A DNA stretch of 64,000 nucleotides from Microtetraspora niveoalba (GTDB lineage: Bacteria; Actinomycetota; Actinomycetes; Streptosporangiales; Streptosporangiaceae): NCBI RefSeq assembly GCF_001570405.1, contig NZ_BBYM01000041.1:1-64000 (forward strand). The letters are read 5' to 3'. Under the pieces are notes generated by a model. That model was not told the origin of the DNA, searched no databases, and worked only from the letters and a program-made list of their open reading frames with translations. Of the stretch, positions 1 through 7,656 are shown in pieces. How positions within the stretch are numbered: position 1 is the stretch's first letter; every line of letters starts with the position of its first letter. The translations under genes and the position numbers were made by a program.

Positions 1-30
1 ACGCGCGGCCGGGGCGGAGCGGCGCCGCCC

Positions 31-1236
31 CTATTCCGCGAAGGCCGCGGCCGCGATGCCGAGGCCGCGCTGGTTCTGGCCCGAGGCCTTGGCGTCCGTG
101 GAGTTGATCGAGTAGACGACCGTACGGCTCAGGTCGCGGGTGGCGCCGACCCCGGCCGCGCTGCCGTACCTCGCACCGGTCTTGCCGAAGGCCACGATGC
201 CGCCCGGCAGCTCGATCCTGGTGAGGCCGGAGGTGTAGTGCGCGGGCTCGTCGCTCCCGTACATCGCGACCCGCGGCACCGTGAACATGGGCGTGAGCTG
301 GGCGGCCGGGACGACCTCGCCCCTGAACAGCGCGGTGATGAACCTCTCCAGGTCCGCGGTGGTCGAGATCAGATCGCCGGACGCCCAGGTCGAGGTGACG
401 CTGGTCTCGGTCATGTCCACGACGTACTGGTCGCCGTACTTGATCGAGTCGGGGAACCCCTTCGGAACCACCTGGTAGCCCTGGTTGTGCCGCCCCCTGA
501 TGCGGATGGACGCGCCGGGCAGATAGCTCTCGCGCATCCCGACGGGCTTGAGGATGCGGGTCGTGACCTCGTGCTCGTAGGACCGGCCGGTGATCTTCTC
601 GATCAGCAGGCCCGCCACGAACGTGTTGGTGTTGAGGTAGTGCTGCCGGGTGCCCGGCGTGAACTCGATCGGGTTCTCCACGGCCCTGGCCACGTACTCC
701 CGCGGGGTCCACTTGTCGAACCTGGTGGCGTAGACCCGCTCGAAGCCTCCGTCGAACACCGGCGAGGGGAGCCCACTGGTGTGGTTGAGAAGCTGTCCGA
801 CCTTGATGGCCGGATAGCCGGCGGGCAGCAGGCCGGGCAGATACTCCTGTACCGTGCCGTCGAGCGAGACCTTGCCCTCGGCGACGAGCTGCAACACGAC
901 CGCGACGGTGAAGATCTTGGTGACGCTGCCCGCGCGGAACCTGGCCCCCTCCTTGGCCGGCCGCTTCGTACGCAGATCGGTCACCCCGGAGACGCCGTGC
1001 CAGGAGCCCTTCGAGCCGCCCACCCGCACCTCGGCGGCGGTGGCGTCGGGAGCGGGCAGGCCGGCGATGCTCCGCTTCAGGGCCGCCTCGTTGATCGGCG
1101 GCACCTCGCCCGGGGCCGTGGCCGAATGCGCCGTCACGACGCCGGTGCCCGCGAACGCCGGGGCGCTCACCGTCGAGACCAGGGCGGCGAGGGCGAGTCC
1201 GGCGGCGGCGATGCGGGTGCGCTTCATGTCGTACAT
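31..1236 (-). CDS. Secreted serine hydrolase, beta-lactamase / D-Ala-D-Ala carboxypeptidase family
   Basis: 401 residues. The N-terminus (basic KRTR, a hydrophobic run, then AFAG near residue 30) reads as a Sec signal peptide, so the enzyme is probably exported. The three active-site motifs of the class C beta-lactamase/DD-peptidase family are visible in order: SVTK at 104-107 (nucleophile Ser104, Lys107), YLN at 200-202 and KTG at 352-354. The family hydrolyses or transfers acyl groups from D-Ala peptides, beta-lactams or esters; the substrate cannot be told from sequence. An in-frame Met at codon 4 is an equally good start. It stands alone, divergent from the downstream MaoC gene. Length and motif spacing are normal. 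Confidence 0.9.
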   Translation of the reverse strand: MYDMKRTRIAAAGLALAALVSTVSAPAFAGTGVVTAHSATAPGEVPPINEAALKRSIAGLPAPDATAAEVRVGGSKGSWHGVSGVTDLRTKRPAKEGARFRAGSVTKIFTVAVVLQLVAEGKVSLDGTVQEYLPGLLPAGYPAIKVGQLLNHTSGLPSPVFDGGFERVYATRFDKWTPREYVARAVENPIEFTPGTRQHYLNTNTFVAGLLIEKITGRSYEHEVTTRILKPVGMRESYLPGASIRIRGRHNQGYQVVPKGFPDSIKYGDQYVVDMTETSVTSTWASGDLISTTADLERFITALFRGEVVPAAQLTPMFTVPRVAMYGSDEPAHYTSGLTRIELPGGIVAFGKTGARYGSAAGVGATRDLSRTVVYSINSTDAKASGQNQRGLGIAAAAFAE

Positions 1237-1503
1237 CTCCAGGTGAGAGGGATTCCGGGTGATGTCTCAGATCCTGTCGACCGGGCCGGGCCGAGGGATC
1301 GCCGACGCAGGCGATATCCCGCCTCCCTCCCGCGGGGGAGCCCCTCACCCGCGCGACCGGTCGCGTTCACCGCGCCGAGACCACCCCACCCGCGCGGCAC
1401 GCGAGATCAGCGCCGCCGCCGAGCCCGCCCGCCAGATGGTCCATGTGACCGCGAGACCCGGCGCCTTCGGCCGCCTCGAGCGGCAACCGTAAAGTGCTGG
1501 CTT

Positions 1504-1968
1504 ATGCGAATCTTCACCAGTCTCGCCGAGCTGAAGGCCGCCAAGGGCGAACACCTCGGGCACACCGCATGGCGCCAGATCACCCAGGAGCAGGTCAACC
1601 TGTTCGCCGACGCCACCGACGACCACCAGTGGATCCACGTGGACGTCGATCGGGCGAAGGAGGGCCCCTTCGGCGGCACCATCGCCCACGGGTACCTCTC
1701 CCTGTCGCTGCTCCCGTCCCTGATGCAGGAGCTCTACCGGGTCGAGGGCCTGCGCATGGCCATCAACTACGGGCTGAACAAGGTCCGCTTCCCGCGCCCG
1801 GTCCCCGTGGGCGCGCGCGTCCGCGCCGGCGCCGAGATCCTCGACGTGAAGGGCACGCCGTCCGGCACCCTCTCCATCATTCGGGTCACGATCGAGGTCG
1901 AAGGCTCGGACCGGCCCTCCTGCGTCGCCGAGTCGCTCTCCCTCTACGTCCCGGCCGAGGACTCCTGA
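1504..1968 (+). CDS. MaoC-type (hotdog) dehydratase
   Basis: 154 residues with the MaoC/NodN hydratase signature: an Asp40-x4-His45 pair in the segment ATDDHQWIH, followed by FGGTIAHG at 56-63. These match the catalytic Asp/His and the hydratase-2 motif of (R)-specific enoyl-CoA hydratases. Known members hydrate or dehydrate acyl-CoA substrates in the cytosol; the substrate here is unknown. The ATG at 1504 is chosen because similarity to the family begins exactly there, although the frame stays open upstream. No ribosome site is obvious, so it may be translated from a nearly leaderless message. This is host sequence left of the prophage. Confidence 0.88.
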   Translation: MRIFTSLAELKAAKGEHLGHTAWRQITQEQVNLFADATDDHQWIHVDVDRAKEGPFGGTIAHGYLSLSLLPSLMQELYRVEGLRMAINYGLNKVRFPRPVPVGARVRAGAEILDVKGTPSGTLSIIRVTIEVEGSDRPSCVAESLSLYVPAEDS

Positions 1969-2156
1969 TCTCCCGTCCCAGCCTCACGCCCGCCTTCGCG
2001 CTTCACCTGCCCGTACCTGTTTTCCGGTGCGGGCATCGGCGTACCCGATCCCCCGCCCACCCCGCTGACCAGCCCGGAAACCCCGCCCCGTACGGCCCGG
2101 CCCTGAGGACGGAGGGCACGCGGGGGCGGCCCGGAGACGACGCGCCGCAATTCCGG

Positions 2157-2186
2157 TTCGGAGCACGCGCCAGAACCCGCTATGCT
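2157..2186 (+). promoter_or_regulatory. Probable original tRNA-Arg promoter, now stranded at the left attachment site
   Basis: TTCGGA at 2157-2162 and TATGCT at 2181-2186, separated by 18 bp, form a plausible sigma-70-type promoter ending about 15 bp before the tRNA 5' half. After prophage insertion it drives only the truncated tRNA half at 2202. Inference from motif and position. Confidence 0.4.
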
Positions 2187-2200
2187 TACTGACGTCAGCG

Positions 2201-2240
2201 AGCGGCCGTAGCTCAATGGATAGAGCATCTGACTACGGAT
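2201..2240 (+). repeat. attL core: 5' half of the tRNA-Arg(ACG) gene
   Basis: Forty bases identical to 42244-42283, covering the acceptor 5' strand, D arm and anticodon loop of tRNA-Arg. After 2240 the sequences diverge (TAGACC here, CAGAAGG at the right end), so the left copy is a truncated tRNA with no 3' half. This defines the left edge of the prophage. Confidence 0.93.
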
Positions 2241-2358
2241 TAGACCACATTTACCTGTGTAGAAACCGCATTTCGCCGAGATTCGCAGCCACCAGTATTC
2301 AAGCCGAATCAGATGGTTTATCTCCGGCGGTCTGATCAAGGACTGAAACCCCACGTCA

Positions 2359-2393
2359 CCCCCGTTGCGGGCCCTCCGCACGGGGGTTTCTTC
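2359..2393 (+). terminator. Intrinsic terminator near attL
   Basis: Inverted repeat CCCCCGT / ACGGGGG with an inner GCGG/CCGC pairing, followed by TTTCTTC. It would stop transcription entering from the stranded tRNA promoter and insulate the first phage gene. Confidence 0.7.
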
Positions 2394-2400
2394 ATGCCCT

Positions 2401-2652
2401 CTATTCCTCGCCGTCGTCCTCGGGTTCGGGGCCCACGAACGATCCGAGGTTCGGCCGCGTATAGATGAGCGCCTTCTCCTCGCGCAGCCAGACGATTGTC
2501 TTGCGAGCGGTATTGCGCGCGACGCCGAATTCCTGCATCAGGCCGTTCTCGGAAATGAGCCGGCCGGGCGGGTATTCACCGGACGTGATCCTCCGCTGGA
2601 TCACGGTTGCGATCTGCCGCCATCGCGGGAGGTCGTCACGCCACTCGATCAT
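2401..2652 (-). CDS. Small GntR-like winged-helix DNA-binding protein
   Basis: 83 residues, little more than one GntR-type winged helix: an ITSGEYPPG segment near 22-30, ENGLMQEFGVARNTARKTI as recognition helix around 35-53, then a wing with RPNLGSFV near 66-73. There is no effector-binding C-terminal domain; the protein ends in an acidic tail. Stand-alone GntR domains are common regulators in actinomycete phages and integrative elements. It is the first gene inside attL, read towards the attachment site, so a role in controlling excision or early genes is possible but unproven. Another GntR domain protein lies at 3470. Confidence 0.75.
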   Translation of the reverse strand: MIEWRDDLPRWRQIATVIQRRITSGEYPPGRLISENGLMQEFGVARNTARKTIVWLREEKALIYTRPNLGSFVGPEPEDDGEE

Positions 2653-2921
2653 GATCCGGAGCGTAGGTGATCAGCCGTAAGGGCCCTCAGGCGGCCGTAC
2701 GCACGCGCACCTATGCCTCGGCATAGAGCGGGGTGAAGCGGCCTCCGTAGACTGCGGTCAGGCGCGGGGGTGCGACACCACTCGCATCCCCGCGCCATCG
2801 AGCATCAGAAGCAGTTGAAGGGCGGCCCCACTACGCGCGCTTCGCCCCCATGCGAAGCAGCGGGGCCGCCCGATCCAGCGCGACGGGCCTGCGCGCCCCG
2901 CCCACTGGACGATCGGTGAGA

Positions 2922-3278
2922 TCAGCGTGCTCGTCCCGACAGCAACCGGTGCCACCATTCGTAGGCGTCACTCCGACGCCATCGCTCGGCGGTCCACGAC
3001 AAGGCTGGTACACCAGCACGCGGCAGGGTGCGGCGGCAGATCTGGTAGACCCCGGCGTGGGAGATCAGTTCGTAGCTGGTCATGGCACAGCCGCAGGTGT
3101 GCTCGACGACACGGCCCGGCCCGAGGCTTTCCGTGATCCACCGGAACTCGTGACGGCCGACCAGTGGGATGGCGGGGTGAGGCGCTACCCCCGGGCAGTC
3201 CTCGCCTTCATCGACGATGCCGAGTGTGAGGGCTGAATCGGCCGGCGCGGAGGCTCGGCGGATGGGATGCACGGTCAC
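2922..3278 (-). CDS. Hypothetical phage protein, 118 aa
   Basis: I do not recognise a named family. The C-terminal half (a CGC segment, then SYELISHAGVYQICRR and a Trp-rich tail AERWRRSDAYEWWHRLL) reads like a conserved small protein rather than random sequence. I chose the GTG at 3278 because GAGGGGG sits seven bases before it; the frame stays open to an ATG at 3413, but that would run into the operator region upstream. It is divergent from the GntR gene at 3470 and shares the intergenic operators at 3393-3434, which suggests joint control. Confidence 0.5.
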   Translation of the reverse strand: MTVHPIRRASAPADSALTLGIVDEGEDCPGVAPHPAIPLVGRHEFRWITESLGPGRVVEHTCGCAMTSYELISHAGVYQICRRTLPRAGVPALSWTAERWRRSDAYEWWHRLLSGRAR

Positions 3279-3392
3279 GCGTCGCCCCCTCGGACCAGGG
3301 GCCTTGCCTGGCAGACCAGCGCGCCGAGTGGCGTGTTTTGGCTCGTCACCGGCACTGCGTCCTCCTACAGAGCGGCCAGACGGTGAAGCCAA

Positions 3393-3434
3393 GATACGTT
3401 CTACTCGTATCATACGTCTAGCCTGTATGATACG
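3393..3434. promoter_or_regulatory. Operator cluster: repeated GATACG/CGTATC half-sites
   Basis: A perfect 10-bp inverted repeat, CGTATCATAC (3406-3415) and GTATGATACG (3425-3434) with a 9-bp spacer, is preceded by another GATACG (3393-3398) facing CGTATC with a 7-bp spacer. The cluster ends 35 bp before the GntR start codon at 3470, in the divergent promoter region. Such symmetric sites are typical for GntR dimers, so autoregulation is likely. Confidence 0.65.
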
Positions 3435-3469
3435 GATGGCCGTTGTGACCGGTTTAGGAGCGCCCTAAT

Positions 3470-3727
3470 GTGATCGCATGCCCCTCGACCGGCTCGACCC
3501 GACTCCCCTTACCTGAGCAGCTCGCCGCCGTGGTCGAGGCAGAGATCCGCTCGGGCGCCCTGCGTCCGCGCGAGCCCGTACCGTCGGAGAGCGCCCTCCA
3601 GGCGGAGCATGGGGTATCGCGCGTCACCGTGCGGCGGGCGATGGCGCTACTACGCGATCAGGGCTGGGTCGTCACGATCCAGGGACGTGGGAGCTTCGTG
3701 GCTCCAGAGGAATCCTGGCCGGAGTAG
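3470..3727 (+). CDS. GntR-family winged-helix regulator, 85 aa
   Basis: A single GntR DNA-binding domain: LPEQLAAVVEAEIRSGALRPREPVPSE near 13-40 and the recognition segment LQAEHGVSRVTVRRAMALLRDQGW at 42-66, with a wing ending GRGSFVAP. No ligand domain follows. The GTG start is supported by AGGAG ten bases upstream. Such short GntR proteins resemble KorSA-like repressors of actinomycete integrative elements (known biology), and the inverted repeats directly upstream are the obvious binding sites (inference). Its partner across the operator is the hypothetical gene ending at 2922. Confidence 0.8.
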   Translation: MIACPSTGSTRLPLPEQLAAVVEAEIRSGALRPREPVPSESALQAEHGVSRVTVRRAMALLRDQGWVVTIQGRGSFVAPEESWPE

Positions 3728-4216
3728 GAGTTGGCTGGGATCTATCTGACGTGCTCGGCATGGTGATGGCTACCATGCGGTGAGTCGTCTCCTCGCAGGG
3801 GGTGTAGGCCCCGCACGGCCGGGTGCCCAGCGTTGCAGGCGACGGCGGCCCGGCCGTGCGGCCATCCCAGTCTCGGTCGCGACCCTGGTGGTGCAGGGTC
3901 GGGGCCCAGATTGGGGTTCCAGTCTGGCAGCTTGGGGCGCTTGGTATGGACCTATCCGCCGTAGTTAGGGTTCCGTACCCCGAAAACGTGTGCGACTTCT
4001 TGGGCAATTCGGGCATATCTATCCGACCCGATGCGCTCTCCGCTACCGTCTGTGAATCATTGGGTGCCTACTGTGCCTCTTGGGGCCTATGCCCGATTGG
4101 ATCGCGCCAGATCCCCCTTCCACCGCGCCCAGCCGCGACCTAGAGTGTCCAGACCGTCGCCTGCAAACACGGTGTAGTGAGTCAAGTCGGGGGACGACTC
4201 ACGGAACAGGACGCTC
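3728..4216. other. 489-bp stretch without a convincing gene
   Basis: Several short frames are open on both strands but none has a ribosome site and recognisable protein character together. Visible structure: a 7-bp-arm inverted repeat GCATGGT/ACCATGC at 3758-3778, and from about 3905 to 4100 repeated TTGGG or TTGGGG words on the plus strand, unlike the surrounding phage DNA. It may hold a regulatory RNA or the leader of the 4217 gene; I cannot show this. Confidence 0.4.
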
Positions 4217-4516
4217 ATGCTCAAGCCGCCCCTCAAGTACGTGATCCTCGTCGCCGCCACCCTCTGGGGGGTCAGCGCCGTCACCGCGCTGACCGATATC
4301 GGGTCCATGCGGCTGCATATCACGATCCTGATGGGCGCCCTCGTCGTCAGCTTCTGGGCGATCGCCGCCTCGTTCGCTGGCGCGATGAAGGGTCAGGTCC
4401 TCAACTTCGACCGCGGCTACACCATTGGAGCCAGGGGCATCGTCGCCGGCCTCGTCGACGCCGCGAATCAGCGTGAAGCCGAACTCCTCGACCAGAAGGC
4501 CAGGAACTACAACTAA
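4217..4516 (+). CDS. Small two-helix membrane protein
   Basis: 99 residues with two predicted membrane spans, about 7-26 (YVILVAATLWGVSAVTAL) and 34-55 (ITILMGALVVSFWAIAASF), then a hydrophilic tail ending DQKARNYN. Family not recognised. It sits tail to tail with the repressor-like gene (the 3' ends overlap by 4 bp). In this position, next to the repressor, phages often carry lysogeny-expressed genes that alter the host surface or exclude other phages; that is inference from location only. Confidence 0.6.
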   Translation: MLKPPLKYVILVAATLWGVSAVTALTDIGSMRLHITILMGALVVSFWAIAASFAGAMKGQVLNFDRGYTIGARGIVAGLVDAANQREAELLDQKARNYN

Positions 4517-5103
4517 CCGTCTCGGCGCCGCATCGCCTCGGCGACTTCTTGTCGGAGGCTGCGGTACCCCTCCAGGAACTGCTGTCTCAGGTCCTCCGGG
4601 AGATCGGGGTCTTCCACGATCTCCCGGACGACCGCATCATGTGCGCCGGCCTCGAAGACGATCTTGCCGCCGCGCTCCTTGGCGAACTCCTCGAGGGCCC
4701 TGGTCAGGGCATCGGCTGTGCCGCCGTGCTCGAAGTGCTTGGCCTGGACGATGACGCGTTCTCCGCCGGGCAGTTGAATCACTGCGTCGAGGCCGATGTC
4801 CCCGCCGGTCAGCGGCGCGGTCGTTGGCGCGTCTACGAACGATTGGTAGAGCGCATCTTGGTTGTCGCTGCCGAGGATGTCGTCGATCGCGCCTGGCGGC
4901 CATAAGAGTGCGCGTTCTATGCCGCTCTTGGTGAGTGGCCGCATTGGGCGGGTCTCGAACCGCACGGTTCGTAGACCCTCTTTGGTGAGTCCGGCTCGTT
5001 TGGCGACGGCGTTCCACTGGAGGCCCAGGCGGGTGCGGCGCTGGTCCATGAGGTGGGCGAGTCGCTGCCGGGCGGTCATGTCGGTTTCTGTCTGCCCTCG
5101 CAC
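4513..5103 (-). CDS. Probable phage repressor with N-terminal helix-turn-helix
   Basis: 196 residues. Residues about 11-75 look like an XRE-type DNA-binding domain (RQRLAHLMDQRRTRLGLQWNAVAKRAGLTK followed by a helical RPLTKSGIERALLW). The C-terminal half is a compact acidic alpha/beta domain (AVIQLPGGERVIVQAKHFEHGG, then long helices) that I do not recognise; I see no Ala-Gly cleavage site or Ser/Lys dyad of LexA-type repressors. It is divergent from a Cro-sized XRE protein at 5303, and the intergenic region carries symmetric GACAGATGG words, the classic layout of an immunity switch. The family assignment rests mainly on context. Confidence 0.6.
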   Translation of the reverse strand: MRGQTETDMTARQRLAHLMDQRRTRLGLQWNAVAKRAGLTKEGLRTVRFETRPMRPLTKSGIERALLWPPGAIDDILGSDNQDALYQSFVDAPTTAPLTGGDIGLDAVIQLPGGERVIVQAKHFEHGGTADALTRALEEFAKERGGKIVFEAGAHDAVVREIVEDPDLPEDLRQQFLEGYRSLRQEVAEAMRRRDG

Positions 5104-5118
5104 GACCTATTCCTACAC

Positions 5119-5289
5119 GACAGATGGGGACAGGTCTAGGCAGACGACGAATGATAGCGGCAGATCACACACGCTTTGCCCGACACGCTGACTCCAATTT
5201 CGCAGGCAGTCAACGGCAAACCGAGGCAGACACGGACAGGCAACTGTCTCCAATCGGACAGATAGGGTTGCTGTCTGTCTCCATCTGTC
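5119..5289. promoter_or_regulatory. Immunity-switch operator region
   Basis: Between the repressor-like gene and the Cro-like gene lie GACAGATGGGGACAG (5119-5133) and, in inverse orientation, CTGTCTCCATCTGTC (5275-5289), plus GACAG-4-CTGTC at 5235-5248 and GACAGATAG at 5257-5265. The same word in both orientations also forms the long palindrome at 10972-11015. These are probable repressor/Cro binding sites flanking the two divergent promoters. Confidence 0.65.
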
Positions 5290-5302
5290 CTAGCGTTGCG
5301 TC

Positions 5303-5542
5303 ATGGCACAACTCACCAAGGTGGACGGACGCAAGATCCGCAGCGTTCGCGAGGCGCGAGAGATGAGCGCCGACGAACTCGCCGACGCCGTGTCCTGCCA
5401 CCCCGACCACCTCCGCAACATCGAACTCGGCCACAAGCAGCCGTCCATGAAGCTGTTCGGCGCGATCTACCGGGCGCTCGACGTTGAGCGCGCGGAGCTC
5501 CTGGCCGACGAGCAGCCCGCCACGGTGGTGGCCGGCCGATGA
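5303..5542 (+). CDS. Cro-like XRE helix-turn-helix protein
   Basis: 79 residues, mostly one XRE domain (about 10-65): KIRSVREAREMSADELADAVSCHPDHLRNIELGHKQPSMKLFGAIYRALDV, with the expected helix-turn-helix and ELG..P turn. It is the first gene of the rightward early operon and is divergent from the repressor-like gene, so a Cro or early-activator role is likely. Its stop overlaps the start of the next gene (ATGA), indicating translational coupling. No unusual composition. Confidence 0.8.
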   Translation: MAQLTKVDGRKIRSVREAREMSADELADAVSCHPDHLRNIELGHKQPSMKLFGAIYRALDVERAELLADEQPATVVAGR

Positions 5543-5835
5543 GCAGCGTCCCCGCCGAGATTTCCGCGCAGCGGAGGATCGCCGTCGATATCTCCTGGGC
5601 TCGCACGCCGAACCGCAGCGAGCGGACGGAGGCGGCCCGGCGGGCGTCCCCGATGCGGATCGAGTACTGGGAGAAGAAGATCCGTGAGACCGGGATCGTC
5701 CGTGAGGAGGACATCCCGAAGGCCGCGGCGTCCGCGTACCGGGCGCACATGCGGGCCATGTCGCTCAAGGCCGCCAAGGCGCGGCAGGCGCGGAAGGAAG
5801 CCCGCCTCGCGCGGGCGCGCAACTCCCCCTCATAG
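5539..5835 (+). CDS. Hypothetical early phage protein, 98 aa
   Basis: Begins at an ATGA overlap with the Cro-like gene. The N-terminal half (SAQRRIAVDISWARTPNRSERTEAARRASPMRIEYWEKKIRETG) is typical of small actinomycete phage proteins that I know only as hypothetical; the C-terminal half is a very basic Ala/Lys/Arg helix. The charge suggests nucleic-acid binding but no fold is identifiable. It is followed by a gap of about 75 bp before the next start. Confidence 0.65.
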   Translation: MSSVPAEISAQRRIAVDISWARTPNRSERTEAARRASPMRIEYWEKKIRETGIVREEDIPKAAASAYRAHMRAMSLKAAKARQARKEARLARARNSPS

Positions 5836-5911
5836 CCGAAGGGCTCCCACGCCATGCGACGACGTGGAAGCCCTGTGTCCCCGCACCCATCCAGAGAAAT
5901 GGAGCGAGGCA

Positions 5912-6160
5912 ATGTCCAACCCTATCCCCCAGATCACGTTCGGCGAGCTGACCGTCGGCCAGGTGGTGTCGATCCCGCCGGCGATCCCGACCCGGCTCGT
6001 GAAGCCGCAGATCGTCGAGGTCGTGACCGCGCCGACCCCGTGCACGAACGGGGCCTGCCGCGCGCTCGTCGCCCTGGTCCGTGACGTGGAGTCCGGCCAG
6101 GAGTTCCCCGTCCACCGCCGCGCCGAGCTGCCGGTCGAGCTTGTGAAGAGGTCCGTATGA
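5912..6160 (+). CDS. Hypothetical early phage protein, 82 aa
   Basis: A short beta-rich protein (ITFGELTVGQVVSIPPAIPTRLVKPQIVEVV) with a CTNGAC segment that could bind metal or form a disulfide. The ATG at 5912 is chosen because GGAGCGAGG precedes it; the frame is open further upstream but without a ribosome site. The stop overlaps the next start (ATGA), so it belongs to the same early operon. Function unknown. Confidence 0.65.
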   Translation: MSNPIPQITFGELTVGQVVSIPPAIPTRLVKPQIVEVVTAPTPCTNGACRALVALVRDVESGQEFPVHRRAELPVELVKRSV

Positions 6161-6672
6161 GCGAGCGCAAGGAACCGAGCATCAAGTCCGCCCTCTGGGC
6201 AGGCGTGCTCGCCATCGTCGACAAGCTGCCCAAGGAGACGGGCAACACCGCGCGCAGCATCGGCAAGTTCACCCAGGACGGCGCGAGCAGCAGCGTGCAC
6301 GCGACCTACGAGATTGAGCAGCCCGACGGCTCGTCAAAGGTCTACACCCTGACCCTGACCGTCGAGGAGTCCCGCGACGACCACGACGGCCGCTGGGGCC
6401 CTGGCGGACGCCGCGACCAGGACGACCTCACCAAGCGGGTCGTCGTCGACAACGTCCACTACCTCATCGGCGATGGCAAGGGCAGCTTCCAGGGGTTCGG
6501 AGGCCGCCGCGTCGACATCGAGTTCTTCGACGGCCGGAAGGTCACCACGACCGACTTGTGGCATCAGGGCACCGTCCCGCCCAAGTGGCGGCACCGGTTC
6601 CCGAACAACGCCCGTTTCGTGCAGCGCGAGATCGACTTCACCGCCCTCTCCCCCACCTCTTCGGAGTCCTGA
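6157..6672 (+). CDS. Hypothetical early phage protein, 171 aa
   Basis: Hydrophilic protein of unknown family. The N-terminus (SIKSALWAGVLAIVDKLPKETGNTARSI) is amphipathic; the middle is rich in beta-strand-like segments (VYTLTLTVEESRDD, RVVVDNVHYLIGDG, RVDIEFFDGRKVTTTDLW) and the C-terminus contains PPKWRHRFPNNARF. It looks like a compact globular protein, conserved in style with phage genes of unknown role. It is coupled at both ends by overlapping stop/start codons. Confidence 0.65.
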   Translation: MSERKEPSIKSALWAGVLAIVDKLPKETGNTARSIGKFTQDGASSSVHATYEIEQPDGSSKVYTLTLTVEESRDDHDGRWGPGGRRDQDDLTKRVVVDNVHYLIGDGKGSFQGFGGRRVDIEFFDGRKVTTTDLWHQGTVPPKWRHRFPNNARFVQREIDFTALSPTSSES

Positions 6673-7055
6673 TGTTCACCACCGAGCACACCGAATACCT
6701 GCGCGAACAGGTCAAGCGCGCGGAGGAGGTGGCGGCCGGATGGCGGGCGCTGCTCACCTACGCCCAGTCCAACGCGGCCGGCCCCCTCTTCACCGGCAAC
6801 CCCTACCCGCCGTCCGCCCCCACGGCCGGAGACACGCGCGTCTACCCGACCGGCCAGGAGGACGGCCGCGCCGCGTGGACGTCGCGGCAGGAGGCGCACT
6901 TCCAGGGGTTCCAGGCCGCGCACAACACGCTGTGCCAGGACAACACCGGCCCCGACAAGGCGGACGTGTGCGTCCGCGAGGTCGGGCACGAGGGTAAGCA
7001 CAACGACGGCAACGGCCGCTCCTGGAACGGCACCGTGACCGGGGGCCAGGCGTGA
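6672..7055 (+). CDS. Hypothetical early phage protein, 127 aa
   Basis: Starts at an ATG overlapping the previous stop. The N-terminal 30 residues form a helix (EYLREQVKRAEEVAAGWRALLTYA); the C-terminal part holds two cysteines and several histidines (NTLCQDN, DVCVREVGHEGKHNDG, with C-x-HEGKH resembling a small metal site). Function unknown. It is part of the uninterrupted string of overlapping early genes from 5303 to 10965. Confidence 0.65.
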   Translation: MFTTEHTEYLREQVKRAEEVAAGWRALLTYAQSNAAGPLFTGNPYPPSAPTAGDTRVYPTGQEDGRAAWTSRQEAHFQGFQAAHNTLCQDNTGPDKADVCVREVGHEGKHNDGNGRSWNGTVTGGQA

Positions 7056-7300
7056 GCGACAACCCAGCCATCCACGGGATGGTGTCCCTCGCCGAGATGT
7101 ACGAGGACGGCTCCAGCCTGCTGCAGACGTGGCGGATCCCCCCGTCCCTCGTCGCCGAGTTGCGCCAGGTGCTGCGCAACCAGATCGGCACCCCGGACGG
7201 CGAGACGTTCGGCACCGCCGAGGCCGTCCGCGCGTCGGCCGCGCACGCCGCCCAGGTGCCCGGCGCCGTCCACACCTTCGCGATGGAGGACGACTCCTGA
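7052..7300 (+). CDS. Hypothetical early phage protein, 82 aa
   Basis: Small acidic protein with a helical core (SLVAELRQVLRNQIGTP) and an Ala-rich C-terminus. GTG start within the previous stop codon region (GTGA). No motif is recognised; the operon position is the only hint, suggesting a takeover or accessory early function. Confidence 0.6.
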   Translation: MSDNPAIHGMVSLAEMYEDGSSLLQTWRIPPSLVAELRQVLRNQIGTPDGETFGTAEAVRASAAHAAQVPGAVHTFAMEDDS

Positions 7301-7656
7301 TGATCCTCGCCTTCGTGGCGACCGCGGCCACCGTCGGCGCTTCGGCGCTGGCGGTGGCCGCCCACCGCCGCCACCTTCCCGCCCACCGCACCGCCGCCAC
7401 TGCCGCGGCCGGCGTGGGCGCCTACACCACCACCCTGGCCGCCCTCGCGGAGACGTCCGAGACCGTACGGATCCTGGCCGGGCTGGTCCCTGACTCCGCC
7501 TGGCGTGCGCTCGCGGGCGCCGTTGTGCTCGTCGGCGTGTGCGTCGCCTTCCCGTTGGCGCGGTGGCTCGCCGCCTCGGCCCCGGACCGGCCGGTCGACG
7601 ACGTCGACGAGGACGGGGATGGACTGTTGGTCGAGGTCCCGAGGTGGGCGCGATGA
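7300..7656 (+). CDS. Small membrane protein, 118 aa
   Basis: Starts at the ATG of an ATGATG junction with the preceding gene. Three hydrophobic stretches are visible: about 1-17 (MILAFVATAATVGASAL), 30-50 and 68-88 (ALAGAVVLVGVCVAFPLARWL), the last followed by an acidic cytoplasmic-style tail DDVDEDGDG. Probably an inner-membrane protein expressed early in infection. A superinfection-exclusion role is possible, but nothing in the sequence proves it. Confidence 0.65.
   Translation: MILAFVATAATVGASALAVAAHRRHLPAHRTAATAAAGVGAYTTTLAALAETSETVRILAGLVPDSAWRALAGAVVLVGVCVAFPLARWLAASAPDRPVDDVDEDGDGLLVEVPRWAR

Noticed and set aside
238-1503. Plus-strand frame running from 238 into the MaoC gene as one large protein
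   Set aside because: The part before 1504 is antisense to the serine hydrolase and has no protein character; only the MaoC part is supported.
2758-2958. 66-codon leftward gene after the 2922 gene
   Set aside because: Overlaps the better supported 2922-3278 gene, lacks a ribosome site and has no recognisable composition.
3823-4143. 106-codon plus-strand gene in the gene-free stretch
   Set aside because: No ribosome site, mixed composition, and an equally long frame is open on the other strand; not separable from chance.
4217-5103. Toxin-antitoxin pair formed by the membrane protein and the HTH protein
   Set aside because: The genes converge rather than form an operon, and the HTH gene has a better explanation as repressor of the divergent Cro-like operon.
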